From contig NZ_JACHIM010000003.1 of assembly GCF_014203215.1 (NCBI RefSeq), positions 28,082 through 92,081 on the forward strand: a stretch of 64,000 nucleotides of DNA, given 5' to 3'. This document shows, piece by piece, positions 37,430 to 46,173 of the stretch. Source of the stretch: Bartonella callosciuri. GTDB lineage: Bacteria > Pseudomonadota > Alphaproteobacteria > Rhizobiales > Rhizobiaceae. Each line of letters opens with the position of its first letter. The first letter of the stretch is position 1. The translations under genes were made by a program, and so were the position numbers. The notes under the pieces were generated by a model, which made no database searches, had not been told where the DNA came from, and saw only the letters and a program-made list of their open reading frames with translations.

Positions 37430-38545
37430 TTGAATTTAAAATTAATGCAACGACTCTTCATTCACCTATTTTTGTTTTTTATTTTTAGTTTGACAAGCAC
37501 GCTTTCTCTGGCACAACCTTTTATATCTGTTGATGTTACGACGGGACGTATCTTAGAGCATCATAAAGCTTTTGAGCGTTGGTATCCTGCTTCTTTAACA
37601 AAGTTAATGACCGCTTATGTCATTTTTCGTGCCATGAGCCGAGGGGAAATCTCACCCAATAAACACATCACCATCAGCGAATATGCAGCAAAAGCTCCCG
37701 CATATCGTTCAGGCTACAAAGCTGGTTCCGTTCTCACACTTGATACAGCCCTCAAAATCACCATGGTTAAATCCACCAATGATTTGGCCATTGCCATGAG
37801 TGAAGCAGTTGCTGGATCACAAAAGGCTTTTGTACAACAAATGAATGCTGAAGCGCAACGTTTAGGAATGTTTGGAACGCATTTTGCCAACGCAAGTGGA
37901 TTACCAAACACACAAAATTACTCCACAGCGCGCGATATTGCTCTTCTAGCAGTTCAAATTCGTCGTGAATTTCCTCAATATGCTCATTATTTTTCTATCC
38001 CCGCCATTGATTTTGGTAACAAACAAAAAATCCAGTTTAATTCAAACAACCTCATTGGTCGTTTTAATGGAATAGATGGTATGAAAACAGGCTTTATTTG
38101 TGCTTCTGGCTTTAATCTTGTTGCCTCGGCCACCCGCAATAAACGCACAATCATTGCTGTCATTTTAGGAGCTAATAATGTAAGTGAAAGAGAAGAAAAA
38201 GCTGCCCAACTACTAGAAACAGGTTTTTTTCATAAAGGTACGTCTCAATTAATAACATTAGCAACCCTTAAACCCTATGGCACAAAAATGGCGCAAGCAA
38301 CGAACATGAGACAACAAACATGCACACCTGAAGCCTTTAAAATGCAGGCAAATTCTTTTGACGATCAAGGAAATATTATTCTCATTTCACCTTTTATCAC
38401 TACCACACCTCCTGCTATTCTTCCTTTACCAGTACGACTTATTAGCACACCACAGACAGGTAAAATTAAAAAAACCGCTAAAAAAACCACATTCCGTACA
38501 AAAACAAGTAAAGCGCCCTCTAAAAGGGTCGTAAACCAAGATTGA
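37430..38545 (+). CDS. D-alanyl-D-alanine carboxypeptidase (DacF/PBP5-6 type)
   Basis: Periplasmic serine DD-peptidase that trims the peptidoglycan pentapeptide. The 371-residue protein has a signal peptide (about 1-29, ending SLA-Q). SxxK lies at 55-58 (PASLTKLM), followed by the SxN motif KSTNDLAIAMSEAV and the KTG motif DGMKTGFICASG. The C-terminal part carries a basic lysine-rich tail (KTAKKTTFRTKTSKAPSKR). The frame opens with TTG 37430 (AAGAAAG site upstream); ATG 37445 is the alternative. The stop overlaps the start of the CobW gene, so they are likely co-transcribed. Confidence 0.92.
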   Translation: MNLKLMQRLFIHLFLFFIFSLTSTLSLAQPFISVDVTTGRILEHHKAFERWYPASLTKLMTAYVIFRAMSRGEISPNKHITISEYAAKAPAYRSGYKAGSVLTLDTALKITMVKSTNDLAIAMSEAVAGSQKAFVQQMNAEAQRLGMFGTHFANASGLPNTQNYSTARDIALLAVQIRREFPQYAHYFSIPAIDFGNKQKIQFNSNNLIGRFNGIDGMKTGFICASGFNLVASATRNKRTIIAVILGANNVSEREEKAAQLLETGFFHKGTSQLITLATLKPYGTKMAQATNMRQQTCTPEAFKMQANSFDDQGNIILISPFITTTPPAILPLPVRLISTPQTGKIKKTAKKTTFRTKTSKAPSKRVVNQD

Positions 38546-39615
38546 TGATAAGCATGAAAACAAAGCGCATTCCTCTTACACTTATTACTGGCTTTTTAGG
38601 CTCTGGCAAAACAACTTTGCTTAACCGTATGCTACGTGATCCTTTTTTGGCTAAGTGTGCTGTTATAATCAATGAATTCGGTGAAGTAAGCATTGACCAT
38701 CTTCTTGTTGAAAAAACAACGGAAGGAATTATCGAACTTGCAAATGGTTGCATATGCTGCAATTTGCGTAGTGATCTTATTGATACATTAATAGATTTAA
38801 GTCAACGCATGCAAATGGGAGAACTCAAACAACTCAATCACATTATCATCGAAACAACAGGGATGGCTGATCCAGCCCCTATTTTACAAACTCTTCTAAG
38901 CCACCCACTCTTAATTCAAACATTGCCTATCGAGACTGTTCTTGCAACATGTGATACATTAAACACACTTTCCATACTCGAACGCTATCCTGAAATACAC
39001 AAACAATTGGCACTTGCTGACAAAATAATCCTCACAAAAACAGACCTTATTGATCCCAAAACGCTTTCAAATACGCTTCTCAATACACTCAAAACAATTA
39101 ACCCTACAGCGCAAATCATCGATGTCCATTCTGATAAGTGGACTTCAAGTGCATTAATAAGTAAAATATTATGGGATGAAAAAGAAAAAAATACACAACT
39201 TCAACAACTGTGCTCCCTTTCCCACAACGATCATGCCCATCACGGGACCATTCGCGCCTTTTCATTAGACTGTGAAGAGCCTATGGATTACGCGACTATT
39301 GAAGCTTTTTTAGACCTTTTAAAAAATCTTTATGGCGCGAAATTATTACGTATTAAAGCAATTATTGCCTTGTGTGATGACCCACAGCGCCCACTTGTAT
39401 TACACAGTGTACAGACATTTTTCCATCCACCAATAAGACTTCCAGGATGGCCAAAAGGAACAATAAAAACGCGTTTTACTATTATTGCTGATGGTGTTGA
39501 AAAAGAAGAAATACAAAAACTCTTCGATGCCTTTTTAAACAAACCAGCAATAGATACTGCAGACAAAACCGCCATCTTGGATAATCCCCTGATTATTCCA
39601 GGAATAAAATTCTAA
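38545..39615 (+). CDS. CobW-family GTP-binding protein
   Basis: Metallochaperone-type G3E GTPase of the CobW/ZNG1 family. The P-loop ITGFLGSGKTT lies at about 13-23. The CxCC zinc site is NGCICCNLR (near 70). IIETTGMADP follows as switch region, with LTKTDLID as the guanine-specificity motif, and a His-rich stretch (SHNDHAHHG) at about 230. The C-terminal CobW_C domain ends GIKF. The metal partner is not known; zinc delivery is the usual inference. I start at ATG 38545; TTG 38542 and ATG 38554 are alternatives. It overlaps the stop of the carboxypeptidase gene. Confidence 0.9.
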   Translation: MISMKTKRIPLTLITGFLGSGKTTLLNRMLRDPFLAKCAVIINEFGEVSIDHLLVEKTTEGIIELANGCICCNLRSDLIDTLIDLSQRMQMGELKQLNHIIIETTGMADPAPILQTLLSHPLLIQTLPIETVLATCDTLNTLSILERYPEIHKQLALADKIILTKTDLIDPKTLSNTLLNTLKTINPTAQIIDVHSDKWTSSALISKILWDEKEKNTQLQQLCSLSHNDHAHHGTIRAFSLDCEEPMDYATIEAFLDLLKNLYGAKLLRIKAIIALCDDPQRPLVLHSVQTFFHPPIRLPGWPKGTIKTRFTIIADGVEKEEIQKLFDAFLNKPAIDTADKTAILDNPLIIPGIKF

Positions 39616-39706
39616 TTTTTTCTCTAATCTTCAAAGCAGAAAAGTCATTGATGAACAATACTTCCGCCTTTTGAATACGCTCTATGATTCTTCATCACAA
39701 GCGCTC

Positions 39707-40015
39707 ATACACCATTTTCATTTCCTCTTCGTCCTAAAGCCCTAAAAGATTATGATTTTACCCACCCATCAATCTGTAATAAGATTTATTTTTCTTGAAT
39801 ATTTTGTACCTACTAACTCACTTATGTGATTCATTTCATAGGTTTTCTACAGACAAATCGCCCTGAAAATATTCCATTCAACTACACAGTTTTTCACTTG
39901 GTTGATGCAAAAAAAAACAAACCTCAGATAGAGATGACATGGTATTTTATATGGGTAAATACACCTTATAGCCATTATACTGAAAGACAATATTTTAAAT
40001 TTTAAACTTTAAAGC
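39707..40015. repeat. Dispersed repeat, copy B
   Basis: This intergenic stretch between the convergent CobW and YafK genes matches copy A (20714-21010) in block order, including CTTATGTGATTCA.TTCATAG, CACTTGGTTGAT.CAA and the AT-rich end. The identity is partial. It is in the same orientation as copy A. The remainder of the gap to 40083 shows no gene. Confidence 0.7.
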
Positions 40016-40083
40016 ATTATCAATAAAGACACAAAACATTCTGAAAAAAATAAAGAGAAGTTCATTTTATGATAAAATAATAC

Positions 40084-40827
40084 TTATGGTGCTAGAGCAA
40101 CTGAAGTTTTATCAGTAACACGATTGAAAACGTAACGTTTTTCATAAACGTCAACTGTTGGGGGCGTACGATTTTTCTCAAAGAAATCATAACCTTCCTT
40201 AAGCATAACCCAGAATTTATAATGAGGGTGAGAGCTATAGCGTGCCATAGTCGCATCAGTCATGCGAAAAGGAAAAGCTTGCAATTGAAATTCTTTTTGT
40301 CCACCTCTAAATGCATCCCGTGCAAAAGCATAAATCTGTGCCATATTTTTATCACTCATGGAATAACAACCAGCGGAAAAACAAGAACCGTGTACCATAA
40401 GATTGCTTCCTGTGCGACCATGCGCTTGATCATAAAGGTTTGGAAATCCTATATTAAAAGAAAGATAATATTTCGAATAAGGATTCATTTGGTTTGCGCT
40501 AATAGTATAAAAACCTTCCGGCGTCTGAAGATCGCCTTCTTTATATTTAGGTCCAAGCTGACCAGACCATTTGCAAATTCCATAGCGCGCCACTAACACA
40601 AAAGGCCCTGAACGAGACTGTTTCCAAATTTCAGCAACATTTTCTTCCTTAAAAAATCGCATCATAATCGGCGCATATGGATTTATATTATGCAAAACCA
40701 TTCTATTTTGGATTTCTTGAGGTAGTGGCTGCTCAACTTTAGCACGGATAGAAGCTGGCAATCTTCCTTCACATGCCGTCAATATTCCAACAGCAAAAAA
40801 AACCGCGAGGAACTTGTTGAATATCAT
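40084..40827 (-). CDS. YafK-type L,D-transpeptidase family lipoprotein
   Basis: Murein-active L,D-transpeptidase/endopeptidase family (YkuD fold, YafK type), about 247 residues. The ATG at 40827 follows GGAG by nine bases; the in-frame TTG at 40842 would overlap that site, so I reject it. A signal peptide with lipobox LTAC (Cys20) suggests a lipoprotein. The catalytic region HGSCFSAGCYSMSD (about 146-159) holds the active-site cysteine. Upstream is FYTISANQMNPYSKYYLSFN, typical of the family. Its substrate in this organism is not known. It is transcribed towards the CobW gene. Confidence 0.87.
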   Translation of the reverse strand: MIFNKFLAVFFAVGILTACEGRLPASIRAKVEQPLPQEIQNRMVLHNINPYAPIMMRFFKEENVAEIWKQSRSGPFVLVARYGICKWSGQLGPKYKEGDLQTPEGFYTISANQMNPYSKYYLSFNIGFPNLYDQAHGRTGSNLMVHGSCFSAGCYSMSDKNMAQIYAFARDAFRGGQKEFQLQAFPFRMTDATMARYSSHPHYKFWVMLKEGYDFFEKNRTPPTVDVYEKRYVFNRVTDKTSVALAP

Positions 40828-40865
40828 CGAATAAAACTCCAATCTATCCCCTCACAAAAAATGAT

Positions 40866-41822
40866 TTATGCTAAAGATCTACCAATTTGAAGATATTTTT
40901 CCCAACGGTCTTTTCTAATAGCTTCACCATCTTTACCAGCCATAGACTCTAAAGCAGCAGAAATAACATCGCCCGTTTCATCAATCACAGTCTCCTTGCC
41001 TCTATGTGCGCCTCCTAAAGGTTCAGGAATAATGCCATCAATAATCTTTAACTGATACAAATCTTGAGCAGTAATACGCAGATTCATTGCAGCATCTTTC
41101 GCACGAGTTGGGTCACGCCATAAAATAGAAGCAGCCCCTTCTGGAGAAATAACAGAGTAAATCGCATGTTCTAGCATATAAACTTTGTTAGCTGCAGCAA
41201 TTGCTATTGCCCCACCTGAACCGCCTTCTCCAAGAACAACCGAAACAACAGGAACTTTTAAACGCAAAGTTGCTGCCGTTGACTGGGCAATTGCTTCTGC
41301 TTGACCACGTTCTTCAGCACTCACACCAGGATAAGCGCCTGCTGTATCAACAAAAGTGAGGAGTGGCAAACCAAAACGATCTGCCATTTCCATGATGCGC
41401 ACAGCTTTGCGATAGCCTTCCGGACGTGCAGAGCCAAAGTTATAGCGTAAACGTGTTGGCATATCGTGACCTTTTTCTTGACCTATGTATGCAACTGCTT
41501 CACCCTTAAAACGTGCAAACCCCGCTTGAATAGCTTGATCTTCAGCAAATTTACGATCTCCTGCCAAAGGTGTAACATCACTCAACAGTCGCGCAGCATA
41601 GTCCATAAAATGGGGACGATCAGGATGGCGAGCCACTTGTGTTTTTTGCCAAGGCGATAATTTTTTATAAATATCGTGCAACGCCGTTTTGGAACGCATT
41701 TCAAGACGCGCAATCTCGTCGCTCATATCAAGACTGCCTTTTTCCTGAGAAATCTGCTTCAATTCGAGAATTTTCCCATCGAGATCAGCGACCGGTTTTT
41801 CAAAATCAAGATAATTATACAT
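40866..41822 (-). CDS. accA: Acetyl-CoA carboxylase carboxyltransferase subunit alpha
   Basis: Forms, with AccD, the carboxyltransferase that makes malonyl-CoA for fatty-acid synthesis. The 318-residue protein (from ATG 41822; TTG 41831 is another in-frame start) begins MYNYLDFEKPVADLDGKI. It has ARHPDRPHFMDY and then the core motifs GREKGHD-like GQEKGHDMPTR, FVDTAGAYPG (about 180) and EGGSGGAIAIA, ending with MNLRITAQDLYQLKIIDGII. It lies between xerD and the YafK gene on the same strand and may be co-transcribed with xerD. Confidence 0.96.
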   Translation of the reverse strand: MYNYLDFEKPVADLDGKILELKQISQEKGSLDMSDEIARLEMRSKTALHDIYKKLSPWQKTQVARHPDRPHFMDYAARLLSDVTPLAGDRKFAEDQAIQAGFARFKGEAVAYIGQEKGHDMPTRLRYNFGSARPEGYRKAVRIMEMADRFGLPLLTFVDTAGAYPGVSAEERGQAEAIAQSTAATLRLKVPVVSVVLGEGGSGGAIAIAAANKVYMLEHAIYSVISPEGAASILWRDPTRAKDAAMNLRITAQDLYQLKIIDGIIPEPLGGAHRGKETVIDETGDVISAALESMAGKDGEAIRKDRWEKYLQIGRSLA

Positions 41823-41901
41823 TGTACCCAACTTATTTGGTGGAAGTTATACCCCTAGTAATTCGCTTTATAAAGTATTTTTCAAAAACATCACCTTTTC
41901 T

Positions 41902-42840
41902 TTACCCAGCCTTTTTCTCATCGGCAAGCGGATGATGCTCGTTAACTAAACGATAAAGACCTGCTTCCAACACATGTGTATAAATCTGAGTGGTAGCAAT
42001 ATCAGAATGACCTAACAAATGCTGAACTGCACGCAAATCAGCACCATTTTGCAAAAGATGACTAGCAAAAGCATGACGCAACACATGAGGAGAAAATCTA
42101 CTACTTTTTATTCCTGCTCTTCTGGCAAGACTTTTCAACTCCCGTGCAACAACTTGTCGAGCAATATACCCTGTCTCTGAACGTGCAGGAAAAAGATAAA
42201 GACTTGCTGCATCCTTTCCTTGATTTCGCAAATCTAACCACTGTGCAAGTACTTGGCATGCTTTTTTTGATAAGAGGACCATTCGTTCTTTTTTGCCCTT
42301 ACCGCGAACCAAGATACTATACTCTTTCCCCCGGACAGCCTGCACTGGAAGACTCACTAACTCACTAATACGTAGTCCTGTTGCGTAAAGCATTTCAGTC
42401 AACAATTGAAGACGCAATGCACGAAAATGATCCTTTGACCCATAATCTGCTTGATTCACTTCTAACTGCGCCAAATCAAGCAATTTTATCACGTCATCTT
42501 CACCGATGATTTTCGGCAAAGAACGCCCCTGACGAGGAGCATCAATATCATGGGAAGGATCATCTTCTCGCAACCCCTCTGCATAAAGAAATTGATAAAA
42601 CTGACGCAAAGTTGATAAACGGCGCGCTTGCGAAGACGCCGCAAAACTAAGAGTGTGCATAAGCGACAAAAGACCAATTAAATCTTCTTTTTGCGCTGAA
42701 AAAAGTGAAACAGAGTGCGAAGATAATTCGTCTTGTGCCCACTGCAAATCATGCTGATAAGCTGCAAGCGTGTGTGCAGAAGCTCCTCGCTCAGCACTCA
42801 TCATCTCAAGAAAACGATCTATCACAGTATCACTTTTCAT
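41902..42840 (-). CDS. xerD: Site-specific tyrosine recombinase XerD
   Basis: Chromosome-dimer resolution recombinase acting at dif with XerC. 312 residues: an N-terminal SAM-like core-binding domain (1-100) and a catalytic domain. The catalytic residues are visible: Arg in YATGLRISEL, Lys in RGKGKKERMV, His-x-x-Arg in PHVLRHAFASHLL, and His in LLGHSDIATTQIYTHV with the nucleophile Tyr in IYTH. It follows a small membrane-protein gene by one base, the normal aroK/xerD neighbourhood in Hyphomicrobiales. XerC versus XerD is chosen by that context. Confidence 0.92.
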   Translation of the reverse strand: MKSDTVIDRFLEMMSAERGASAHTLAAYQHDLQWAQDELSSHSVSLFSAQKEDLIGLLSLMHTLSFAASSQARRLSTLRQFYQFLYAEGLREDDPSHDIDAPRQGRSLPKIIGEDDVIKLLDLAQLEVNQADYGSKDHFRALRLQLLTEMLYATGLRISELVSLPVQAVRGKEYSILVRGKGKKERMVLLSKKACQVLAQWLDLRNQGKDAASLYLFPARSETGYIARQVVARELKSLARRAGIKSSRFSPHVLRHAFASHLLQNGADLRAVQHLLGHSDIATTQIYTHVLEAGLYRLVNEHHPLADEKKAG

Positions 42841-42841
42841 T

Positions 42842-43003
42842 TCATTGATTCGATTTCAAAGAAAGGTCCGATGAATCCAAAGGGACATCAACATACATAT
42901 CCACAGTTACTGGTTTAACAAAAACGACAAGAGCAGTCATTATACTGAAAAGAATAACAAGTGAAATAAAAAGAATCATTAAAAATCTGGTCAATGTTGG
43001 CAT
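42842..43003 (-). CDS. Small conserved membrane protein
   Basis: A 53-residue protein: MPTLTRFL, then one membrane segment (about 6-30, MILFISLVILFSIMTALVVF), then VKPVTVDMYVDVPLDSSD. The ATG at 43003 lies 11 bases after GGGGGAGAG; the longer frame to 43033 lacks a site. A similar short protein sits between aroK and xerD in related genomes, which I know from memory. The function is unknown. The stop lies one base before the xerD start. Confidence 0.7.
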   Translation of the reverse strand: MPTLTRFLMILFISLVILFSIMTALVVFVKPVTVDMYVDVPLDSSDLSLKSNQ

Positions 43004-43097
43004 AAGACAATAAACTCTCCCCCAATGCTCCATTTATCATACCTTACAAAGATTAATAAGAATTGACTTTAAAGCAGATAAATGCCGAAATAAAATC

Positions 43098-43733
43098 ATG
43101 AAAAATAATCGGCCTAAACATCTCCCAATGCCACAGATAAAAAATCAACTCTTATCGTCTCTTGATAAACGAGCACTTGCATTCGTTGGTATGATGGGTG
43201 CAGGCAAATCAGTAATCGGAAAACGCGTTGCCACAATGCTCCGTTTACCCTTTTATGATTCCGATGAGGAAATTGAAAAAGCTTCAAAAATGACCATCAC
43301 TGAACTCTTTAAAATTTATGGTGAGCCTGAATTCCGTGCTCTTGAACAGCGTGTTGTCTTAAACCTCATAAAAAAAAGTCCTCTTGTTTTGGCAACAGGC
43401 GGTGGTGCCTACACAAATCCAGATATCCGAAAAGCCATTCATCAAAATGGAATATCTATTTGGCTCAACGTTGATCTTGATATCCTCATGGAACGTGTCT
43501 CAAAGAACTCAACGCGCCCTCTCCTTCAAACAGAAAACCCGAAAGCAACCATGGAACAGCTCATAGCACAGCGTTATCCTCTCTATGCAAAGGCAAATTT
43601 AACAATTAAAATTCATAAAGAAAGCCCCCATACCATAGCAAAAAATGTCATACGATCTGTAAAGCACTACTTCGATACAGAAAATAACAACGATAGGAAT
43701 AATAAGCATGCATGCCAAAACCGTTACTGTTAA
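43098..43733 (+). CDS. aroK: Shikimate kinase
   Basis: Phosphorylates shikimate at the 3-hydroxyl with ATP. The 211-residue protein has the P-loop GMMGAGKS at 31-38, DSDEEIE (about 52), FRALEQRVV and [11 protein letters not shown], the shikimate-binding motifs. RPLLQ and RYPLYAKA form the lid and C-terminal helix. The N-terminus is about 15 residues longer than in E. coli AroK, as is common in Hyphomicrobiales. The stop overlaps the start of aroB by 26 bases, so translation is probably coupled. Confidence 0.95.
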   Translation: MKNNRPKHLPMPQIKNQLLSSLDKRALAFVGMMGAGKSVIGKRVATMLRLPFYDSDEEIEKASKMTITELFKIYGEPEFRALEQRVVLNLIKKSPLVLATGGGAYTNPDIRKAIHQNGISIWLNVDLDILMERVSKNSTRPLLQTENPKATMEQLIAQRYPLYAKANLTIKIHKESPHTIAKNVIRSVKHYFDTENNNDRNNKHACQNRYC

Positions 43734-44841
43734 ACTGGATAAACACTGTTACGATATCATCATTGGCCCAGATCTTATTACACAAGCAGCTTCACAGATT
43801 AAGCATTCTCTTCACCAAAAAGATTTTCATCAAATGCGTGTGGCACTTATTACAGATGCGAATATTGCATCCCTCCATTTGGATACATTAGAGGCAGAAT
43901 TAACAAAAAATAAAATTCATACGGTTCCAATTGTTGTCGAAGCAGGAGAACAGTCAAAATCATTTTCAACTTTGCAAACTGTTATAGATAAAATTCTCGC
44001 TACACGTTTAGAAAGAGGCGACTGTGTTATTGCTTTTGGTGGTGGTGTCATTGGTGACTTAGGAGGATTTGCTGCAAGCATCATACGGCGCGGTATGAAT
44101 TTCATTCAAATGCCCACAACGTTACTTGCACAAATTGACTCCTCTGTTGGTGGAAAAACTGGAATCAATAGTCAATATGGCAAAAATCTTATTGGTACTT
44201 TTTATCAACCACGATGTGTTATTTCTGATACTTGTCTCCTTGATACACTGCCATTGCGAGAGTTTCGCGCCGGTTATGCAGAAATGGTCAAATATGGTCT
44301 CATTAACCAGCCTGATTTCTTTGAATGGCTTGAAAAAAACGGGCAAAAAGTTTTTTCCAATGGCTCAATACGAACAGAAGCCATTATCCGTTCATGCCAA
44401 TTTAAAGCCGATATTGTAGCACGGGATGAACACGAAACAGGGGAACGTGCACTCTTAAACCTTGGTCATACATTTGGACATATGCTTGAAACAGCAACTA
44501 TTTATGACTCAAACCGTTTAATCCATGGGGAAGCTGTAGCAATTGGAATGATTCTAGCCCACCAACTCTCTGCTCAACTGAATTTAATAAACTCTACACT
44601 CACACATCGTATTGAAACTCACTTTAAAGCAGTAGGATTGCCTACACAACTAAAAGATATCCCGGGCACACTACCAGATGCTGAAACGCTGATGACTCTC
44701 ATTGCTCAAGATAAAAAAGTTTCGCAAAACAACCTAACTTTTATTTTAACACGTGGACTTGGACAATCATTTATTGCAAAAAATATTTCATCAAACACAA
44801 TTTTGACCTTTTTGGAACAGAAATTAGCAGAAATTCGTTAA
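43708..44841 (+). CDS. aroB: 3-Dehydroquinate synthase
   Basis: Second enzyme of the shikimate pathway, using NAD+ and a divalent metal. 377 residues; [17 protein letters not shown] (about 72), [20 protein letters not shown] (about 112), [17 protein letters not shown] and [10 protein letters not shown] (metal ligand His) are present, with HGEAVAIGM. The AGGA site is six bases before ATG 43708. It follows aroK in an overlapping pair. The gene that often follows (a hemolysin-like CBS protein) is not present; a split tRNA gene follows instead. Confidence 0.96.
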   Translation: MHAKTVTVKLDKHCYDIIIGPDLITQAASQIKHSLHQKDFHQMRVALITDANIASLHLDTLEAELTKNKIHTVPIVVEAGEQSKSFSTLQTVIDKILATRLERGDCVIAFGGGVIGDLGGFAASIIRRGMNFIQMPTTLLAQIDSSVGGKTGINSQYGKNLIGTFYQPRCVISDTCLLDTLPLREFRAGYAEMVKYGLINQPDFFEWLEKNGQKVFSNGSIRTEAIIRSCQFKADIVARDEHETGERALLNLGHTFGHMLETATIYDSNRLIHGEAVAIGMILAHQLSAQLNLINSTLTHRIETHFKAVGLPTQLKDIPGTLPDAETLMTLIAQDKKVSQNNLTFILTRGLGQSFIAKNISSNTILTFLEQKLAEIR

Positions 44842-44901
44842 TTCATATGGAATATAATTGATTCGTTTTTATAGTTCTATTAAAGGAATAAGCATGATGA
44901 T

Positions 44902-45204
44902 GTCTGCGTAGCTCAGTAGGATAGAGCACAGGATTCCTAAAGAAATTGGGCGCCTTAAGGAGAAATCCTCAAAGTGGATCTGCTCAAATTCGGGGAAAGC
45001 TTCATAGGAGACTATATGCCAATCCCGAACCAAGTCTCTCTTCAAAGGAGAGAAAGGTGTAGAGACTGAACGGGCAGCACCTAAAAAGCATAAGCTTTAC
45101 GGTGAAGAGACAGTCCAGACCACGAACAGTTTTTAAAGCTGGCGATGAAAGTCGAAGTGGTATGAATCCTGGGGTCGCAGGTTCGAATCCTGCCGTAGAC
45201 ACCA
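44902..45204 (+). tRNA. tRNA-Arg (CCU) interrupted by a group I intron
   Basis: Joining 44902-44938 to 45165-45204 gives a complete 77-nt cloverleaf: acceptor GTCTGCG with CGTAGAC, an anticodon stem CAGGA/TCCTG around TTCCTAA, T arm with GGTTCGAATCC, and encoded ACCA. The anticodon CCU is complete at the end of the first exon, and the insertion lies directly after U36. It would read AGG codons. The mature tRNA depends on removal of the 226-nt insert. A single-piece tRNA scan would miss this gene. Confidence 0.93.
44939..45164 (+). ncRNA. Group I intron in tRNA-Arg(CCU)
   Basis: A 226-base insert without an ORF. It follows a U at the 5' junction and ends in G, the group I rule. Core elements can be found. 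A GAAA-capped hairpin (AGGA/TCCT) lies near 44958-44969. P4-like TTCGGG (44989-44994) pairs with CCCGAA (45024-45029). A CTCTC/GAGAG stem lies at 45036-45052, AAAGC/GCTTT at about 45083-45099, and P7 is GACTG (45064-45068) with CAGTC (45111-45115). The R-like GAGACTGAACGGGCAG and S-like AAGAGACAGTCCAGA are typical of small bacterial tRNA introns. A similar intron is known in tRNA-Arg(CCU) of Agrobacterium. It is probably self-splicing. Confidence 0.92.
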
Positions 45205-45255
45205 TCGCATCAGTCAAATTATTCTTCTGCGTAATATGCAATATAGGGAAGCATT

Positions 45256-45651
45256 ATGAAAAAAACTCTACATATTTTAGGATTTTTGGCCGCTTCAAGT
45301 CTATCACTCTTTAGCTCAGATAATGCCTTGGCCGGTTCTTTAAGCTTTGAGGTACCAGACAATCCAGAACCAACAACAAAGATCATTACCTATCAATGTG
45401 ATACAGGAATAAGTAAAGAGCGTGTTGAAGCAACTTATCTCAAAGCTGATAATATTTCATTGGTTGATTTCAAATGGCAAGGTGATCGTGTCATTGCTGC
45501 GAATGTCATCTCTTCCACCGGAACAAAATATGCAGGAGCCAATTATATCTGGTGGGAGACTAACAATGAAATCACACTTTATGATCTTGCCCATGACCCA
45601 GAAAAGAAAAAACCTATCCTCTGTAAGGATGAATCAATATTATTATTCTAG
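45256..45651 (+). CDS. MliC-like periplasmic protein, first copy
   Basis: A 131-residue exported protein. The signal peptide (about 1-26, ending ALA-G) is followed by a compact beta domain with YQCDTG, then YIWWETNNEITLYDL and the second Cys in PILCKDE. This is the shape of the membrane-bound lysozyme inhibitor (MliC) family, which blocks c-type lysozyme in the periplasm. The assignment rests on motif layout, and inhibition is an inference. It is 52 bases downstream of the split tRNA and 17 bases before its paralogue. Confidence 0.75.
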   Translation: MKKTLHILGFLAASSLSLFSSDNALAGSLSFEVPDNPEPTTKIITYQCDTGISKERVEATYLKADNISLVDFKWQGDRVIAANVISSTGTKYAGANYIWWETNNEITLYDLAHDPEKKKPILCKDESILLF

Positions 45652-45668
45652 ATAACGAAGGAAATATC

Positions 45669-46061
45669 ATGAAAAAAACTTCTTTTACCGTACAATTTCT
45701 CACCACTTTAAGTTTATCACTCCTCGGCTTAACCAGCGCTTTCGCAAGCTCTTTAGTCATTGAGGTCCCAGATGATCCAGAACCAACAATTCAAACCATT
45801 GCTTATCAATGTGATATGGGAACAAGTAAAGAGCGTTTTGAAGCAACCTATCATAATGCTGGTACTATTTCGCTCGTTGATCTGAAATGGAAAGGGAAGC
45901 GCATGATCGGTTCCAATGTCATTGCTGCTTCAGGAGCGAAATATGTAGGAGGGCCATATATCTGGTGGACACAAAAAAACGAAGCCACATTTTATGATCT
46001 CATGAATGATCCGAATGAGGAAAAGCCCATTAACTGTGTAGAAGAACAAGGCACAGAATAA
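45669..46061 (+). CDS. MliC-like periplasmic protein, second copy
   Basis: A 130-residue paralogue of the preceding gene: the same signal peptide type (cleavage near FAS-S), EVPDDPEPTIQTIAYQCDMG, ASGAKYVGGPYIWWTQKNEATFYDL and a second cysteine in PINCVEE. The two proteins share most residues in the mature domain, so a tandem duplication with moderate divergence is clear. The two genes are separated by 17 bases and likely share a transcript ending in the hairpin at 46088-46173. A lysozyme-inhibitor role is inferred as for the first copy. Confidence 0.75.
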   Translation: MKKTSFTVQFLTTLSLSLLGLTSAFASSLVIEVPDDPEPTIQTIAYQCDMGTSKERFEATYHNAGTISLVDLKWKGKRMIGSNVIAASGAKYVGGPYIWWTQKNEATFYDLMNDPNEEKPINCVEEQGTE

Positions 46062-46087
46062 ATAAAAACGATTGCATATCAAAAATC

Positions 46088-46173
46088 GCGCTGGCTTTTA
46101 TCGTATGCTCTTTCTTCTAACGTGAGCATTTGTTCTTTCGTCTGACGTGATAAAAGAGCCAGCGGTTTTTTTT
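46088..46173. terminator. Bidirectional terminator between MliC genes and phaG
   Basis: A long stem (about 14 bp with one bulge) forms between CGCTGGCTTTTATC near 46089 and GATAAAAGAGCCAGCG ending at 46164. On the plus strand it is followed by eight T (46166-46173), and on the minus strand by a T5 tract. The interior holds a GCTC/GAGC stem. The last codons of phaG lie inside the hairpin. Confidence 0.8.

Noticed and set aside
45002-45314. Open frames on both strands (45002-45241 minus and 45102-45314 plus) crossing the tRNA-Arg second exon
   Set aside because: They run through intron and tRNA sequence; structure there is RNA, and neither shows a domain or ribosome binding site.
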